Source: Ilumatobacteraceae bacterium (GTDB lineage Bacteria > Actinomycetota > Acidimicrobiia > Acidimicrobiales > Ilumatobacteraceae). Taken from it: 64,000 bases of DNA. The translations under genes were made by a program, and so were the position numbers. Below the pieces are notes generated by a model that was not told where the DNA came from, made no database searches, and worked only from the letters and a program-made list of their open reading frames with translations. Below are positions 50,376 to 60,826 of the stretch, piece by piece (within the stretch, counting starts at the first letter, position 1; the number at the start of each line of letters is the position of its first letter). The stretch covers positions 1 to 64,000 of the forward strand of contig JAOBWK010000008.1 in assembly GCA_025463305.1 (NCBI GenBank). The letters run 5' to 3'.

Positions 50376-50408
50376 AACGACCCCCGGCCTTCTCCGCCGG
50401 GGGTCGTT
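50376..50408 (+). terminator. Terminator after the LPXTG gene
   Basis: AACGACCCCCGGC (50376-50388) and GCCGGGGGTCGTT (50396-50408) pair perfectly (13 bp, 7-nt loop), 25 bp after the surface-protein stop and before the convergent phosphatase gene. Confidence 0.88.
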
Positions 50409-50466
50409 CGCCGTTCCGGCTCCGGTCGCGCCGAGCTCACCCGCCGTGCCGGGAGCCGATGCTCGC

Positions 50467-51993
50467 TCAGTGCAGAGGGCGGATGTGCGGGTCGCCGTGC
50501 ATGACGACCATCTCGTTGCCGAGCACCTCGACGGTCGTGCGCTCGAGCACGGTGTCGACGAACCACCACTGCAGGTCGACCCGATCCGCGGACACCGTCG
50601 TCACGACGTAGCCGTGGCTCTCCAGCTCGCACCACTGCAGGCCGGGGATCACGTCGACGAAGTCCCGCTCGACCTGGAGCGCGTCCGTGCGCGGCACGAG
50701 GTGCAGCTTCTCGTCGAGGTTCTGCGAGGTGATGCTCGTGGTGACGACCTCGACCACGACTGGTCGAGTCTCGTCGTCCGCGCCGGCGCCGATCGGATGG
50801 CTGAGCTCGAGCGCGAGCGACGTGTGCAGATCGCCGGCGAGCACGATGCTGCGTCCGGGGCCGGCGGCTTCGATCGCGGCCAGCAGGGCATCGCGCTCGA
50901 CGGGATAGCCGTCCCACTGGTCCTCGTCGACGGCGTCCTCGGTGGCGTGCATGAACTTGAGCGCTCGCATCGAACGCTTCAGCTCGTCGGACATCCCCGG
51001 CTGCCAGGTCTGCGCGAACGGCGACGGGTTGCCGATCACCCGCCACTGCGCGGTCGAGCCGGCGATGCGCTCGACGAGCCACTCGCGCTGCTCGTGGCCG
51101 AGTGCGGTGCGGCGTGGATCCCACATCGCCTCGCCGGCGACCGGCTGATCGCGGCGGCTGCGGTAGTCCATCAGGAACAGCTCGGCCAGGTCGCCGAAGC
51201 GGATCGTGCGGAACACCCGCTCGGGCTCGGCGGGATCGGGCTTGCGCGCGGGCAGCCACTCCCAACGCGTCTGGAACGCGGCCGCGCGGCGCACGGCCCA
51301 CGGACCGTCGCGCTCCTCGTCGTGGTTGTCCGAGCCACCGCGCCAGGCGCCGTCGGCGAACTCGTGGTCGTCGAGCGAGGCGATCATCGGATGCGCTGCG
51401 TGCATGGCCTGCACGTCGGGGTCGCGGTGGTACTGCGCGTAGCGGATGCGGTAATCGTCGAGCGTGCGGCACTCGCCGAGCGGATCGAAGGGGCGGCCGA
51501 TGTCGGCGCCGGGCGTCTGGTTCTTCGGCGGCGTGTTCGACGCCTCGTAGATGTAGTCGCCGAGGTGGAGGACGAAGTCGATGTCGTCGCGCTCGGCGAT
51601 GCGCCCATAGACGTTGAAGAACCCGGCGTTGTACTTCGCACACGACACGAACGCGAACCGGATTTGCGGGGCGTCGGCGGGCGGCAGGGTGCGGGTGCGC
51701 CCGACGGGGGAGCGTTCGCCGCCGAACGAGAACGCGTAGAAGTAGGTGGTTCCGGGCGCGAGGCCACCGACGTCGACGTGCACCGTCCAGTCGGTCGACG
51801 GCGACGTCGTCATGGTGCCGCGGTCGACGACGTCGTGCAGACCGGCGTCGGTGGCGATCGTCCAGTCGACGGCGGCGATCGGCGCGTCGATGCCCGAGAC
51901 GCGCGTCCAGATCACGACCGCGTCGAGGGTCGGATCGCCGCTGGCGACGCCGTGCTCGAATCGGGGCGCGGTGGGAGAGGGGATGCTGTCCAT
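50467..51993 (-). CDS. PhoD-like metallophosphatase
   Basis: A 508-residue alkaline phosphatase D-type protein. The N-terminal beta domain begins FEHGVASGDPTLDAVVIWTR. The metallophosphatase core has FVSCAKYNAGFFNVY, LHLGDYIYE, the DDHEFADGAW metal-binding block and GDLHTSLALEL. The usual Tat signal of PhoD is absent: the ATG is directly followed by the beta domain, so the enzyme is either cytosolic or truncated at its 5' end. It hydrolyses phosphomonoesters or diesters. It is divergent from a TetR gene. Confidence 0.92.
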   Translation of the reverse strand: MDSIPSPTAPRFEHGVASGDPTLDAVVIWTRVSGIDAPIAAVDWTIATDAGLHDVVDRGTMTTSPSTDWTVHVDVGGLAPGTTYFYAFSFGGERSPVGRTRTLPPADAPQIRFAFVSCAKYNAGFFNVYGRIAERDDIDFVLHLGDYIYEASNTPPKNQTPGADIGRPFDPLGECRTLDDYRIRYAQYHRDPDVQAMHAAHPMIASLDDHEFADGAWRGGSDNHDEERDGPWAVRRAAAFQTRWEWLPARKPDPAEPERVFRTIRFGDLAELFLMDYRSRRDQPVAGEAMWDPRRTALGHEQREWLVERIAGSTAQWRVIGNPSPFAQTWQPGMSDELKRSMRALKFMHATEDAVDEDQWDGYPVERDALLAAIEAAGPGRSIVLAGDLHTSLALELSHPIGAGADDETRPVVVEVVTTSITSQNLDEKLHLVPRTDALQVERDFVDVIPGLQWCELESHGYVVTTVSADRVDLQWWFVDTVLERTTVEVLGNEMVVMHGDPHIRPLH

Positions 51994-52054
51994 CCGCCCA
52001 TCATCGACGCGATCGGCCCGCCGATCGTGAGTAATCGGTGCTCAATTCGGTGGG

Positions 52055-52080
52055 TGAGTGAGTGCTCACTCAGGTATGCT
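52055..52080 (+). promoter_or_regulatory. TetR operator and -10 box
   Basis: TGAGTGAG (52055-52062) and CTCACTCA (52065-52072) around TG form a perfect palindrome just upstream of TATGCT (52075-52080), 9 nt before ATG 52090. Autorepression by the TetR protein is likely, with effects on the exporter operon. Confidence 0.7.
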
Positions 52081-52089
52081 CGTGCTTCG

Positions 52090-52677
52090 ATGATCACCCA
52101 CGATGCCCCCGTCCGCTCGCAGCGCGCCGCCGCCCTGCCCGCCGACGAGCGACGCGCCGCCATCATCGCCGCGACCCTGCCGCTGCTCCTCGAGCACGGC
52201 TCCGGGGTCACCACGCGGATGATCGCCGTGGCCGCCGGCATCGCCGAGGGCACGATCTTCCGGGTCTTCCCCGACAAGGACTCGCTGATCGCCGCGGCGG
52301 TGGAGACCGCGTTCGACCAGGCGCCGATGGAGGCCGCGCTGGCCGAGATCGACGCGTCGCTGTCGTTCGAGGAGCGGCTCGCGGCCGCCGTCGCCATCAT
52401 CCAGCAGCGCACCAAGAACATCTGGCGGCTGGCCTCCACCGTCGGCGTCGACAAGGTCCCGCTCGAGCGGCGCCGGCCCACCGACGCGCGCAGCCTCGTC
52501 GCACTGTTCGCGCCGGCCGCAACGCAGCTCGATCGCGATCCGCTCGATGCCGCGCGCATCCTGCGCGCGCTCACCCTCGCCGCCAGCCATCCCGCACTCA
52601 TCGGCGACGAGCCGATGTCGCCCACCGAGATCGTCTCGTTGCTCCTCGACGGCATCCGCCGCCGCCCCTCCCACTGA
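52090..52677 (+). CDS. TetR family regulator of the ABC exporter operon
   Basis: A 195-residue regulator with the TetR helix-turn-helix (RRAAIIAATLPLLLEHGSGV, then AAGIAEGTIFRVFPDKDSLI) and a helical ligand domain. It precedes the two-gene ABC exporter by 70 bp in the same direction. A perfect palindrome overlaps its promoter, so it probably represses its own operon including the exporter until a substrate binds. The leader between it and the first ABC gene holds two copies of CAGTAGCCAG of unknown meaning. Confidence 0.92.
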   Translation: MITHDAPVRSQRAAALPADERRAAIIAATLPLLLEHGSGVTTRMIAVAAGIAEGTIFRVFPDKDSLIAAAVETAFDQAPMEAALAEIDASLSFEERLAAAVAIIQQRTKNIWRLASTVGVDKVPLERRRPTDARSLVALFAPAATQLDRDPLDAARILRALTLAASHPALIGDEPMSPTEIVSLLLDGIRRRPSH

Positions 52678-52747
52678 ACGCGTCACCCCCAGAAAAACGT
52701 CAGTAGCCAGCCAGTAGCCAGTCCGAACCCAGGAAGAGTGTCCACGC

Positions 52748-54477
52748 ATGTTGGTCCGATTGCTCAAGACCTATCTCGTCAAGTACCGGTGGCTGCTCGT
52801 CGCCGTCGTGCTGCTCCAGCTGGTGCAGACGACGTGCACGCTGTACCTGCCCAGCCTGAACGCGAAGATCATCGACAAGGGCATCGCCACCGGCGATCAC
52901 GGCTACATCTGGAAGATCGGCCTGGTGATGCTGGCGATCACGATGGTGCAGGTGTGCTTCTCGGTGTGCGCCGTCTACTTCGGCTCCCGCACGGCGATGG
53001 GCTTCGGGCGTGACGTGCGCAGCGGCCTGTTCCACAAGGTCACCGACTTCTCCACCCAAGAGGTCGCCATCTACGGCGCGCCGTCGTTGATCACCCGCAT
53101 CACCAACGACGTGCAGCAGGTGCAGATGCTGGTGCTGATGACGTGCACCCTGCTGGTGGCTGCACCGATCACCATCGTCGGCGGCGTCATCATGGCCCTG
53201 CGCGAAGACGTCGGGCTGTCCGGCATCCTGCTGTTCAGCGTGCCGGCCCTCACCATCGGCGTCGGGCTGGTCATCGGGCGGATGATCCCACTGTTCCGGG
53301 TGATGCAGGAGCGCATCGACGGCATCAACCGCGTGCTGCGCGAGCAGATCGCCGGCATCCGTGTCGTGCGCGCCTTCGTCCGCGAGCCGTACGAGACGAA
53401 GCGCTTCGCGAAGGTCAACCAGGACCTCACCGACACGTCGCTGCTCGCCGGCCGGCTGATGGCCTTCATGTTCCCGATCGTGACGGTCATCCTCAACGCA
53501 TCGAACGTCGCTGCACTGTGGATCGGCGCCAACCGGATCAACAGCGGGCAGATGACGATCGGTGCGCTGATCGCGTTCTTGAGCTACCTCGCCCAGATCC
53601 TGATGTCGGTGATGATGGCCAGCTTCATGGCGGTCATGGTCCCTCGCGCTGCGGTGTGCGCCGAGCGGATCCAGGAGGTGCTCGACACCGATTCCTCCGT
53701 CGTCACCTCGGCCAACCCGGTGAAGACCGTGAGCCAGACGGGCTCGCTCGAGTTCCGCAACGTCGGCTTCCACTACCCGGGCGCCGAGGTGCCGGTGCTG
53801 TCCGACATCTCGTTCACGTCGCTCGCCGGGCAGATGACGGCGATCATCGGCAGCACGGGATCCGGCAAGACATCGCTGATCAACCTCGTGCCCCGGCTCG
53901 CCGACGCCACGTCCGGCGCGATCCTCGTCGACGGTGTCGACGTGCGCGACCTCGATCCCGACGTGCTCTGGGACCGGATCGGCATCGTGCCCCAGAAGCC
54001 GTACCTGTTCTCCGGCACGGTGGCCAGCAACCTGCGCTACGGCAAGCCCGACGCCACCGACGACGAGCTGTGGGAGGCGCTCGAGGTCGCCCAGGCCCGC
54101 GACTTCGTGTCGTCGATGCCCGGCGGGCTCGATGCGCGCATCGCCCAGGGCGGCACCAACGTGTCCGGCGGTCAACGCCAACGCCTCGCCATCGCGAGGG
54201 CGCTCGTGCGCAAACCGGAGATCTACCTCTTCGACGACTCGTTCTCCGCGCTCGACCTCTCGACCGACGCTCGTCTGCGTGCTGCACTGGCACCGCACGT
54301 CGCCGAGGCGACCGTCATCATCGTCGCCCAGAGAGTCTCCACCATCCGGCTGGCCGACCAGATCCTGGTGCTCGAGGACGGCGAGACCGTCGGCCTCGGC
54401 ACTCATGACCAACTGCTCGAGTCCTGTCCGACGTACGCGGAGATCGTGGCCTCCCAGGTCCAGGCGGAGGTGGCGGC

Positions 54478-54481
<4 letters not shown>
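52748..54481 (+). CDS. ABC exporter subunit A (degenerate catalytic site)
   Basis: A 577-residue half-transporter: six membrane helices (residues 1-310), then an ATPase domain with Walker A GSTGSGKTS (about 368), signature VSGGQRQRLA and Walker B IYLFDDSFSALD. The residue after the Walker B aspartate is Asp rather than the catalytic Glu, the hallmark of the non-hydrolysing subunit in heterodimeric exporters (LmrCD/TM287-288 type). The intact site must come from the partner gene, which starts inside the last codon (GTGA). It would export lipids, peptides or drugs. A purine-rich AGGAAGAG precedes ATG 52748. Confidence 0.93.
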
Positions 54482-56364
<1,883 letters not shown>

Positions 56365-56427
56365 CGAACGGGCTAGGTTCCGCTCGTTGCGCCGCCACGT
56401 GGCGGGCACACGTCAAAGGAGACGGAT

Positions 56428-56643
56428 GTGGCAAACGTTGACAAGTTCCTCGACAAGGCGTTCGAACAGCACGAGTTCGCAGACCTGGTGAACGCTCCGG
56501 TGTCGGCACTGCAGGGCGTGTCCGATGCCGACGGTGAGGCGCTGGCCAAGGCGCTCAACATCAAGACCATCGGCGATCTCGCCACCAACAAGTACGTCCT
56601 CTGGGCCCAGGCCATCACGACCCTCGGCGGCGGCAAGAAGTAA
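56428..56643 (+). CDS. Small helix-hairpin-helix-like protein
   Basis: A 71-residue protein starting GTG 56428, with AAAGGAG 6 nt upstream. It contains APVSALQGVSDADGEALAKA and LNIKTIGDLATNKYVLWAQA, the pattern of a helix-hairpin-helix domain as in DUF4332-like proteins. I recall similar small proteins in actinobacteria and cyanobacteria without assigned function. DNA or protein binding is possible. It lies 63 bp after the exporter genes and before a hairpin at 56660-56689. Confidence 0.75.
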   Translation: MANVDKFLDKAFEQHEFADLVNAPVSALQGVSDADGEALAKALNIKTIGDLATNKYVLWAQAITTLGGGKK

Positions 56644-56659
56644 TCCCGTTCACGTCCGC

Positions 56660-56689
56660 TCCCCACCGTGGCTCGCTCTACGGTGGGGA
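56660..56689 (+). terminator. Hairpin overlapping the next gene's -10 box
   Basis: TCCCCACCGT (56660-56669) and ACGGTGGGGA (56680-56689) pair perfectly with a 10-nt loop, 16 bp after the small gene. TACGGT (56679-56684), 6 nt before ATG 56691, lies in the right arm, so the same bases serve as terminator and probable -10 of the methyltransferase gene. Confidence 0.65.
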
Positions 56690-56690
56690 G

Positions 56691-57509
56691 ATGGACGGCA
56701 CCGACGATCGACACGACCTCGTCGAGTTCTACGACGAGTGGGCCGACGACTACGACGCCGCTCACGCCGACTGGCGAGCCACCGTGCGGGTGCACGGGAC
56801 GCTGCTCGCCGAGGCGCTCGCCGCGCGTGGCATCACGGCCGGGGCCCGAGTGCTGGACTGCACGTGCGGCATCGGCACCCAGGCGATCGGCCTCGCGCTC
56901 GCCGGCTACGAGGTGAGCGGCAGCGATCTGAGCCCGCGTGAGATCGACCGGGCGCGGACAGAGGCCGAGTCCTTCGGCGTCGCCGAGTCCACCCAGTTCG
57001 CGGTGGCGGACCTGCTCGCGCTGGAGTCGACGCTGCCGGCGTCATGGCAGGCGTTCGACGCCGTCATCTCGGCCAACTCGCTGACGCACTTCGCCGACGA
57101 CGATTCGCTCGCCGCGGTGTTCACGCAGATGCGTGCGATGTGCCGGAACGGTGGCGTCGTCGTCGTCACCAACCGTGACTACGACGCGGTGGCCGACATG
57201 CGCCCGGTCTCGACCGCGGTGCAGCAGTCGGTGGTGGGCGGCATGCGCCGGGTCAGCTTCCAGCTCTGGGACTGGGCCGCGAACGGCCGCTCCTACCGGA
57301 TGGAGGACGTGCTGATGACCCGCCCGGAAGCGGCCGTCGAGGGCGACGACGGGCTGTCCGTCGGCCCGTGGACGACGCGCAGCCGCGCCACCATCCTGCA
57401 CGCGTGGCGCCGAGCCGACATCGAGCGCGCCGCGTTCGTGGCCGGCCTCACCGACGTCGAGTGGACCCAGCGCGGCCACCAACCCGTCGCCACGTTCATC
57501 GCCCCGTGA
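56691..57509 (+). CDS. Class I SAM-dependent methyltransferase
   Basis: A 272-residue Rossmann methyltransferase. It opens HDLVEFYDEWADDYDAAHAD. The SAM-binding motif I is ARVLDCTCGIGTQAIGLA (about 52-69), followed by acidic Asp in SGSDLSPREID and the motif FDAVISANSLTHFADDDSL. The text is closest to small-molecule N-methyltransferases of the glycine/sarcosine type, but the acceptor is not determined. Leaderless-type start. Confidence 0.9.
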   Translation: MDGTDDRHDLVEFYDEWADDYDAAHADWRATVRVHGTLLAEALAARGITAGARVLDCTCGIGTQAIGLALAGYEVSGSDLSPREIDRARTEAESFGVAESTQFAVADLLALESTLPASWQAFDAVISANSLTHFADDDSLAAVFTQMRAMCRNGGVVVVTNRDYDAVADMRPVSTAVQQSVVGGMRRVSFQLWDWAANGRSYRMEDVLMTRPEAAVEGDDGLSVGPWTTRSRATILHAWRRADIERAAFVAGLTDVEWTQRGHQPVATFIAP

Positions 57510-57540
57510 CCGACACCGCAACCGACCGACTGGCCCGGAT

Positions 57541-59265
57541 CTACCAGTACTCCTCGAAGTGGATGTTGCCTCGGGTCTTGCGGTGGTCGAGGGTGAAGCC
57601 GCGCTCGGCCAGCAGCTGGACGACGCCGACGACCTCGGGGTACCGGACCTCGCCGTCGGTCTCTTCTGGTAGACCGATCATCGCCGGGTTGCCGCACAGG
57701 AACATGTGGGTGTGCTCGGGATCGAGCGTGATCCCGAACTTGGCGGTGAGCACGTCGTTGGCGATCAGGTCCTGGAGGTACTGCTTGGGGATGTCGGCCT
57801 CGCGGGTGGGCATCGGCAGGTAGTGGTAGTTCGGGTAGCGCGCCTCGAGGGCGCGGTGCTGCTCGACGTAGCCGAGGTCGGCCCACTTGCGCACGGACAC
57901 CGCCGACACGATCGGGCCGTGGTGGGCCTTGCGCAGCAGCTCGACGATCATCGCGTTGTGCGGCGCCTCACCGGTGCCGGTGGAGAAGAAGAGCAGCGTG
58001 TCGGACGGGTCGGTGACCGGCGCGAGCGTGTAGCGGCCGGCCACCTTCGGCCCGAGGTAGATGCGGTCGCCGGGGCGCTTGCACGCGAGGCGTGGGGTGA
58101 GCCCGGGCACGTTGTCGGGCGTCGGCGGCACGAGCACGATGTAGAACTCGAGCTCGTCGGCGTCGAGGTCGCCGGTGAGGTAGCCGTGCTCGTCCCACAT
58201 CCGGCTCGAGATCGAGTACGAGCGGCGCACCATCTTGTCCCAGCGGCCGTCGAGGTCGTCGTCCTCGGCGTCGTCGATGCGGGCCTCCCAGTAGCCGAGC
58301 CCGAGCGATGCGTACTGGCCGGGGAGGTGGGTGACGTCGCCGTGGTCGGGGCGCACGCGCAGCACCCACAGATCCGAGTGGGTTGGCTCGAAGTGGGTGA
58401 TGGTGGCGTTGTAGTGCTCGGCGCGCAGGTCGTCGATGACGGAGGTGAAGCCACGACGGCGCTCGGCGAGCGTGGGCGCCGGGGTGATGGTGATCTCCGG
58501 GAAGGCCTTGGCGATCTCGGCGACGTCGGCGCCCTCGAGGAACCACACCACGCCGGACGTCGCGGCGGCCTCGGTGAGGCCGATCTCGGCCGGCGTGACG
58601 GCGGTGCGGGTCGGCGCGAACACGACGTGGTCGAACTGCAGATCGGGTGTGCGGCGATCGCCGAAGTACGCCATCGGGTAGCCGTCGACGTCGGCGATCT
58701 GCTCGGGTACGGCTCGGTACAGCAGCGTTGCGTGCCGCTCGCGCTCGAGGCGGTGCAGCGCGGCCTCGGCCATCGGCGACAGCAGCTTCGGATCCATGCC
58801 ACCGGCGGCGAGCACCACGCCGGCGCCGGCTGCGGCGAGTCGCGCCGTGAGCTCGACGGCGCGGTCGGTGTGGCCGATCACGAGCACGTCCTCGTCCGCG
58901 GCGAAGTCGGGCAAGCGGTTGATCAGGATCCGGTCGCTGGCGACGGTGGTGACCGTGGGCGTCCAGCCCTCGGCGCCCGCGCGCTGGGCGACGACGCAGC
59001 CGCGGGCGACGTAGGTGTGCTTCGCCGTCGAGACCGACACGAGCGCGGGCGACCCCGCCGGGCTCGGCGCGACGTCGACGGAGATCGCCGGCTCGCCGTA
59101 GCCGACGTCGAGCTGGTGCTCGCTGACGAGCTCGGGGAACGCGATCGCCGAGCCGGCCTCGAGGATCCGCACCCGCTGCAGGCCGGCCGCGTGGAGCGCC
59201 ACGGCGACGGAGAGCCCGGCGGAGTTGCCGCCGATGATGACCAGGTCGTACGCGGCGTCACTCAT
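57541..59265 (-). CDS. TrxR-like flavoprotein domain fused to ferredoxin-NADP reductase
   Basis: A 574-residue fusion. Residues 1 to about 265 form a pyridine-nucleotide oxidoreductase-like fold (DLVIIGGNSAGLSVAVAL, then VLVIGHTDRAVELTARLAAA) but without the CxxC redox pair of thioredoxin reductase. Residues from about 275 are an FNR module: RRSYSISSRM (FAD), STGTGEAPHNAM (NADP) and a C-terminal aromatic tail IHFEEYW that stacks on the flavin. The FNR half likely passes electrons between NADPH and ferredoxin or flavodoxin; the N-terminal half may be a second redox or a structural unit. It could serve P450s in the genome, which is speculation. Confidence 0.88.
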   Translation of the reverse strand: MSDAAYDLVIIGGNSAGLSVAVALHAAGLQRVRILEAGSAIAFPELVSEHQLDVGYGEPAISVDVAPSPAGSPALVSVSTAKHTYVARGCVVAQRAGAEGWTPTVTTVASDRILINRLPDFAADEDVLVIGHTDRAVELTARLAAAGAGVVLAAGGMDPKLLSPMAEAALHRLERERHATLLYRAVPEQIADVDGYPMAYFGDRRTPDLQFDHVVFAPTRTAVTPAEIGLTEAAATSGVVWFLEGADVAEIAKAFPEITITPAPTLAERRRGFTSVIDDLRAEHYNATITHFEPTHSDLWVLRVRPDHGDVTHLPGQYASLGLGYWEARIDDAEDDDLDGRWDKMVRRSYSISSRMWDEHGYLTGDLDADELEFYIVLVPPTPDNVPGLTPRLACKRPGDRIYLGPKVAGRYTLAPVTDPSDTLLFFSTGTGEAPHNAMIVELLRKAHHGPIVSAVSVRKWADLGYVEQHRALEARYPNYHYLPMPTREADIPKQYLQDLIANDVLTAKFGITLDPEHTHMFLCGNPAMIGLPEETDGEVRYPEVVGVVQLLAERGFTLDHRKTRGNIHFEEYW

Positions 59266-59327
59266 GGCGGCAGAGATTACAGGCCGACGTCGCGGCCCGG
59301 ATCAGCCCGGGTGCCAGTGCCCGATGT

Positions 59328-59798
59328 TCAGTGCTTGCCGACGCGCCATGCGGCCTTCGGCCACAACGGCTCGGTCTCGTCGAGGTCGAGCTTGTCGAGG
59401 ATCTTCGCCAGCGCCTTGCGGTCGGCCGGCGACAGCGCCTCCAGCACCGGTGGGGGTGAGATCATCTGCGCGTGCAGCTCGGCAGCGGCGGCCTTGCCCT
59501 TCGCGGTGAGCGCGATCTCCTTGACCCGACGATCGCCGGCGCTGGTGCGACGCTCGGCGAGGCCGCGGTGCTCGAGGTTGTCGACGATGGCCGTGACGTA
59601 CGACGCGTCGCAGATCATCAGATCGGCGATGTCGCGCATCCGCAGCGGTCCCTCGGCCAGCATCGTCAGCGCCTGCCCGTGTGGCGGCGTGAGATCGTGC
59701 CGGGCCATCGCCGCGAAGAACTGGTCGCGCTTGCCGATGAGCAATGGCTGCAGCCGCGACCACACGTGCTCGAGGACAGGATCTGGGCTCGCCGACAT
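59328..59798 (-). CDS. MarR family regulator
   Basis: A 156-residue dimeric winged-helix regulator: HDLTPPHGQALTMLAEGPLR, then RDIADLMICDASYVTAIVDN (recognition helix), then the wing ERRTSAGDRRVKEIALTAKG. It is divergent from a drug-type ABC exporter and very likely its repressor, released by small aromatic or toxic compounds. Minus-strand TAGGAT (59810-59805) lies 6 nt before ATG 59798. Confidence 0.93.
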   Translation of the reverse strand: MSASPDPVLEHVWSRLQPLLIGKRDQFFAAMARHDLTPPHGQALTMLAEGPLRMRDIADLMICDASYVTAIVDNLEHRGLAERRTSAGDRRVKEIALTAKGKAAAAELHAQMISPPPVLEALSPADRKALAKILDKLDLDETEPLWPKAAWRVGKH

Positions 59799-59804
59799 GC
59801 TTCG

Positions 59805-59877
59805 ATCCTACCGATGATTGACCAAAATGACAGTTGATAGAATATATGGTTGATCAATGCCAACCATTGGGTAGTGT
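59805..59877. promoter_or_regulatory. Divergent marR / ABC exporter promoter region
   Basis: Minus -10 TAGGAT (59810-59805) and plus -10 TAGTGT (59872-59877, 7 nt before ATG 59885). Between them AT-rich DNA with TTGACCAA, TTGATAG and the palindrome TTGATCAA offers MarR sites. Both genes appear leaderless. Confidence 0.55.
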
Positions 59878-59884
59878 GCAGCAC

Positions 59885-60826
59885 ATGAACTCCTCACCTC
59901 CCGCCATCGTGGCGGACTCGCTCGTGAAGCACTTCGGCGACGTGCACGCGCTCAACGGCGTCTCGTTCGAGGTGCCGAAGGGCACCGTGCTCGGGTTGCT
60001 CGGGCCCAACGGTGCGGGCAAGACCACGGCGGTCCGGATCCTCACCACCATCCTCCAGCCCACCTCGGGTCGGGCGGTGATCAACGGGTTCGACGTCGTC
60101 GCCGCGCCACGCGATGTCCGCCGCAGCATCGGCCTCGCCGGCCAGTACGCCGCGGTCGACGAGAACCTCACCGGGCGCGAGAACCTGATGCTGGTCGGCC
60201 GGCTCAACCACCTCTCGAAGTCGGCGGCAGGCGTGCGTGCCGGCGAGCTGCTCGACCAGTTCCACCTCAGCGATGCCGGCAACCGCCCGGCGCGCACGTA
60301 CTCCGGCGGCATGCGTCGTCGCCTCGACCTCGGCGCAGCGCTCGTCACCCATCCGCCCGTGCTGCTGCTCGACGAGCCCACCACCGGGCTGGATCCGGCC
60401 AGCCGTCAGGATCTGTGGGACGTGATCGCCGGCCTCGTCGCCGACGGCACGACGGTGTTGCTCACCACCCAGTACCTGGAGGAAGCGGATCGCCTCGCCG
60501 ACCGGATCATCGTGATCGACCAGGGCCTCATCGCCGCCGAGGGCACCGCCGCCGAGCTCAAGGCCCGCCTGGGTGAGACCACCGTCGTGCTCGGCTTCGG
60601 CGGGCCCGACGCAGCGCAGTCGGCGGTCGGCATCCTCAGCGCGTTCGACGCGATCGTCCAGCCGGACGACGCCGACTCCATCTCGATGCCCTTGCGCGGC
60701 GGCCCGGCGTCGGTGCGCGATGCGCTCAACGCGCTGTCCGACGCGGGCCTCACCGCGAAGCGGATCGACCTCCACGAGCCCACGCTCGACGACGTGTTCC
60801 TCAGCCTGACGGGAGCCACCCTGTGA
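59885..60826 (+). CDS. ABC transporter ATPase (DrrA-type)
   Basis: A 313-residue ATPase: Walker A GPNGAGKTT (40-48), signature YSGGMRRRLDLGAAL, Walker B VLLLDEPTTGLDP and the switch TTQYLEEADRLADRI. The DrrA type adds a C-terminal domain (about 230-313, ending LDDVFLSLTGATL), present here. It energises the membrane partner encoded next (overlap GTGA) for export of a drug-like compound, under probable MarR control. ATG 59885 is preferred to upstream in-frame starts because of the TAGTGT box and the normal N-terminus. Confidence 0.94.
   Translation: MNSSPPAIVADSLVKHFGDVHALNGVSFEVPKGTVLGLLGPNGAGKTTAVRILTTILQPTSGRAVINGFDVVAAPRDVRRSIGLAGQYAAVDENLTGRENLMLVGRLNHLSKSAAGVRAGELLDQFHLSDAGNRPARTYSGGMRRRLDLGAALVTHPPVLLLDEPTTGLDPASRQDLWDVIAGLVADGTTVLLTTQYLEEADRLADRIIVIDQGLIAAEGTAAELKARLGETTVVLGFGGPDAAQSAVGILSAFDAIVQPDDADSISMPLRGGPASVRDALNALSDAGLTAKRIDLHEPTLDDVFLSLTGATL

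Noticed and set aside
57541..59265. Plain thioredoxin reductase
   Set aside because: No CxxC pair in the N-terminal half; the C-terminal half is clearly an FNR-type reductase.
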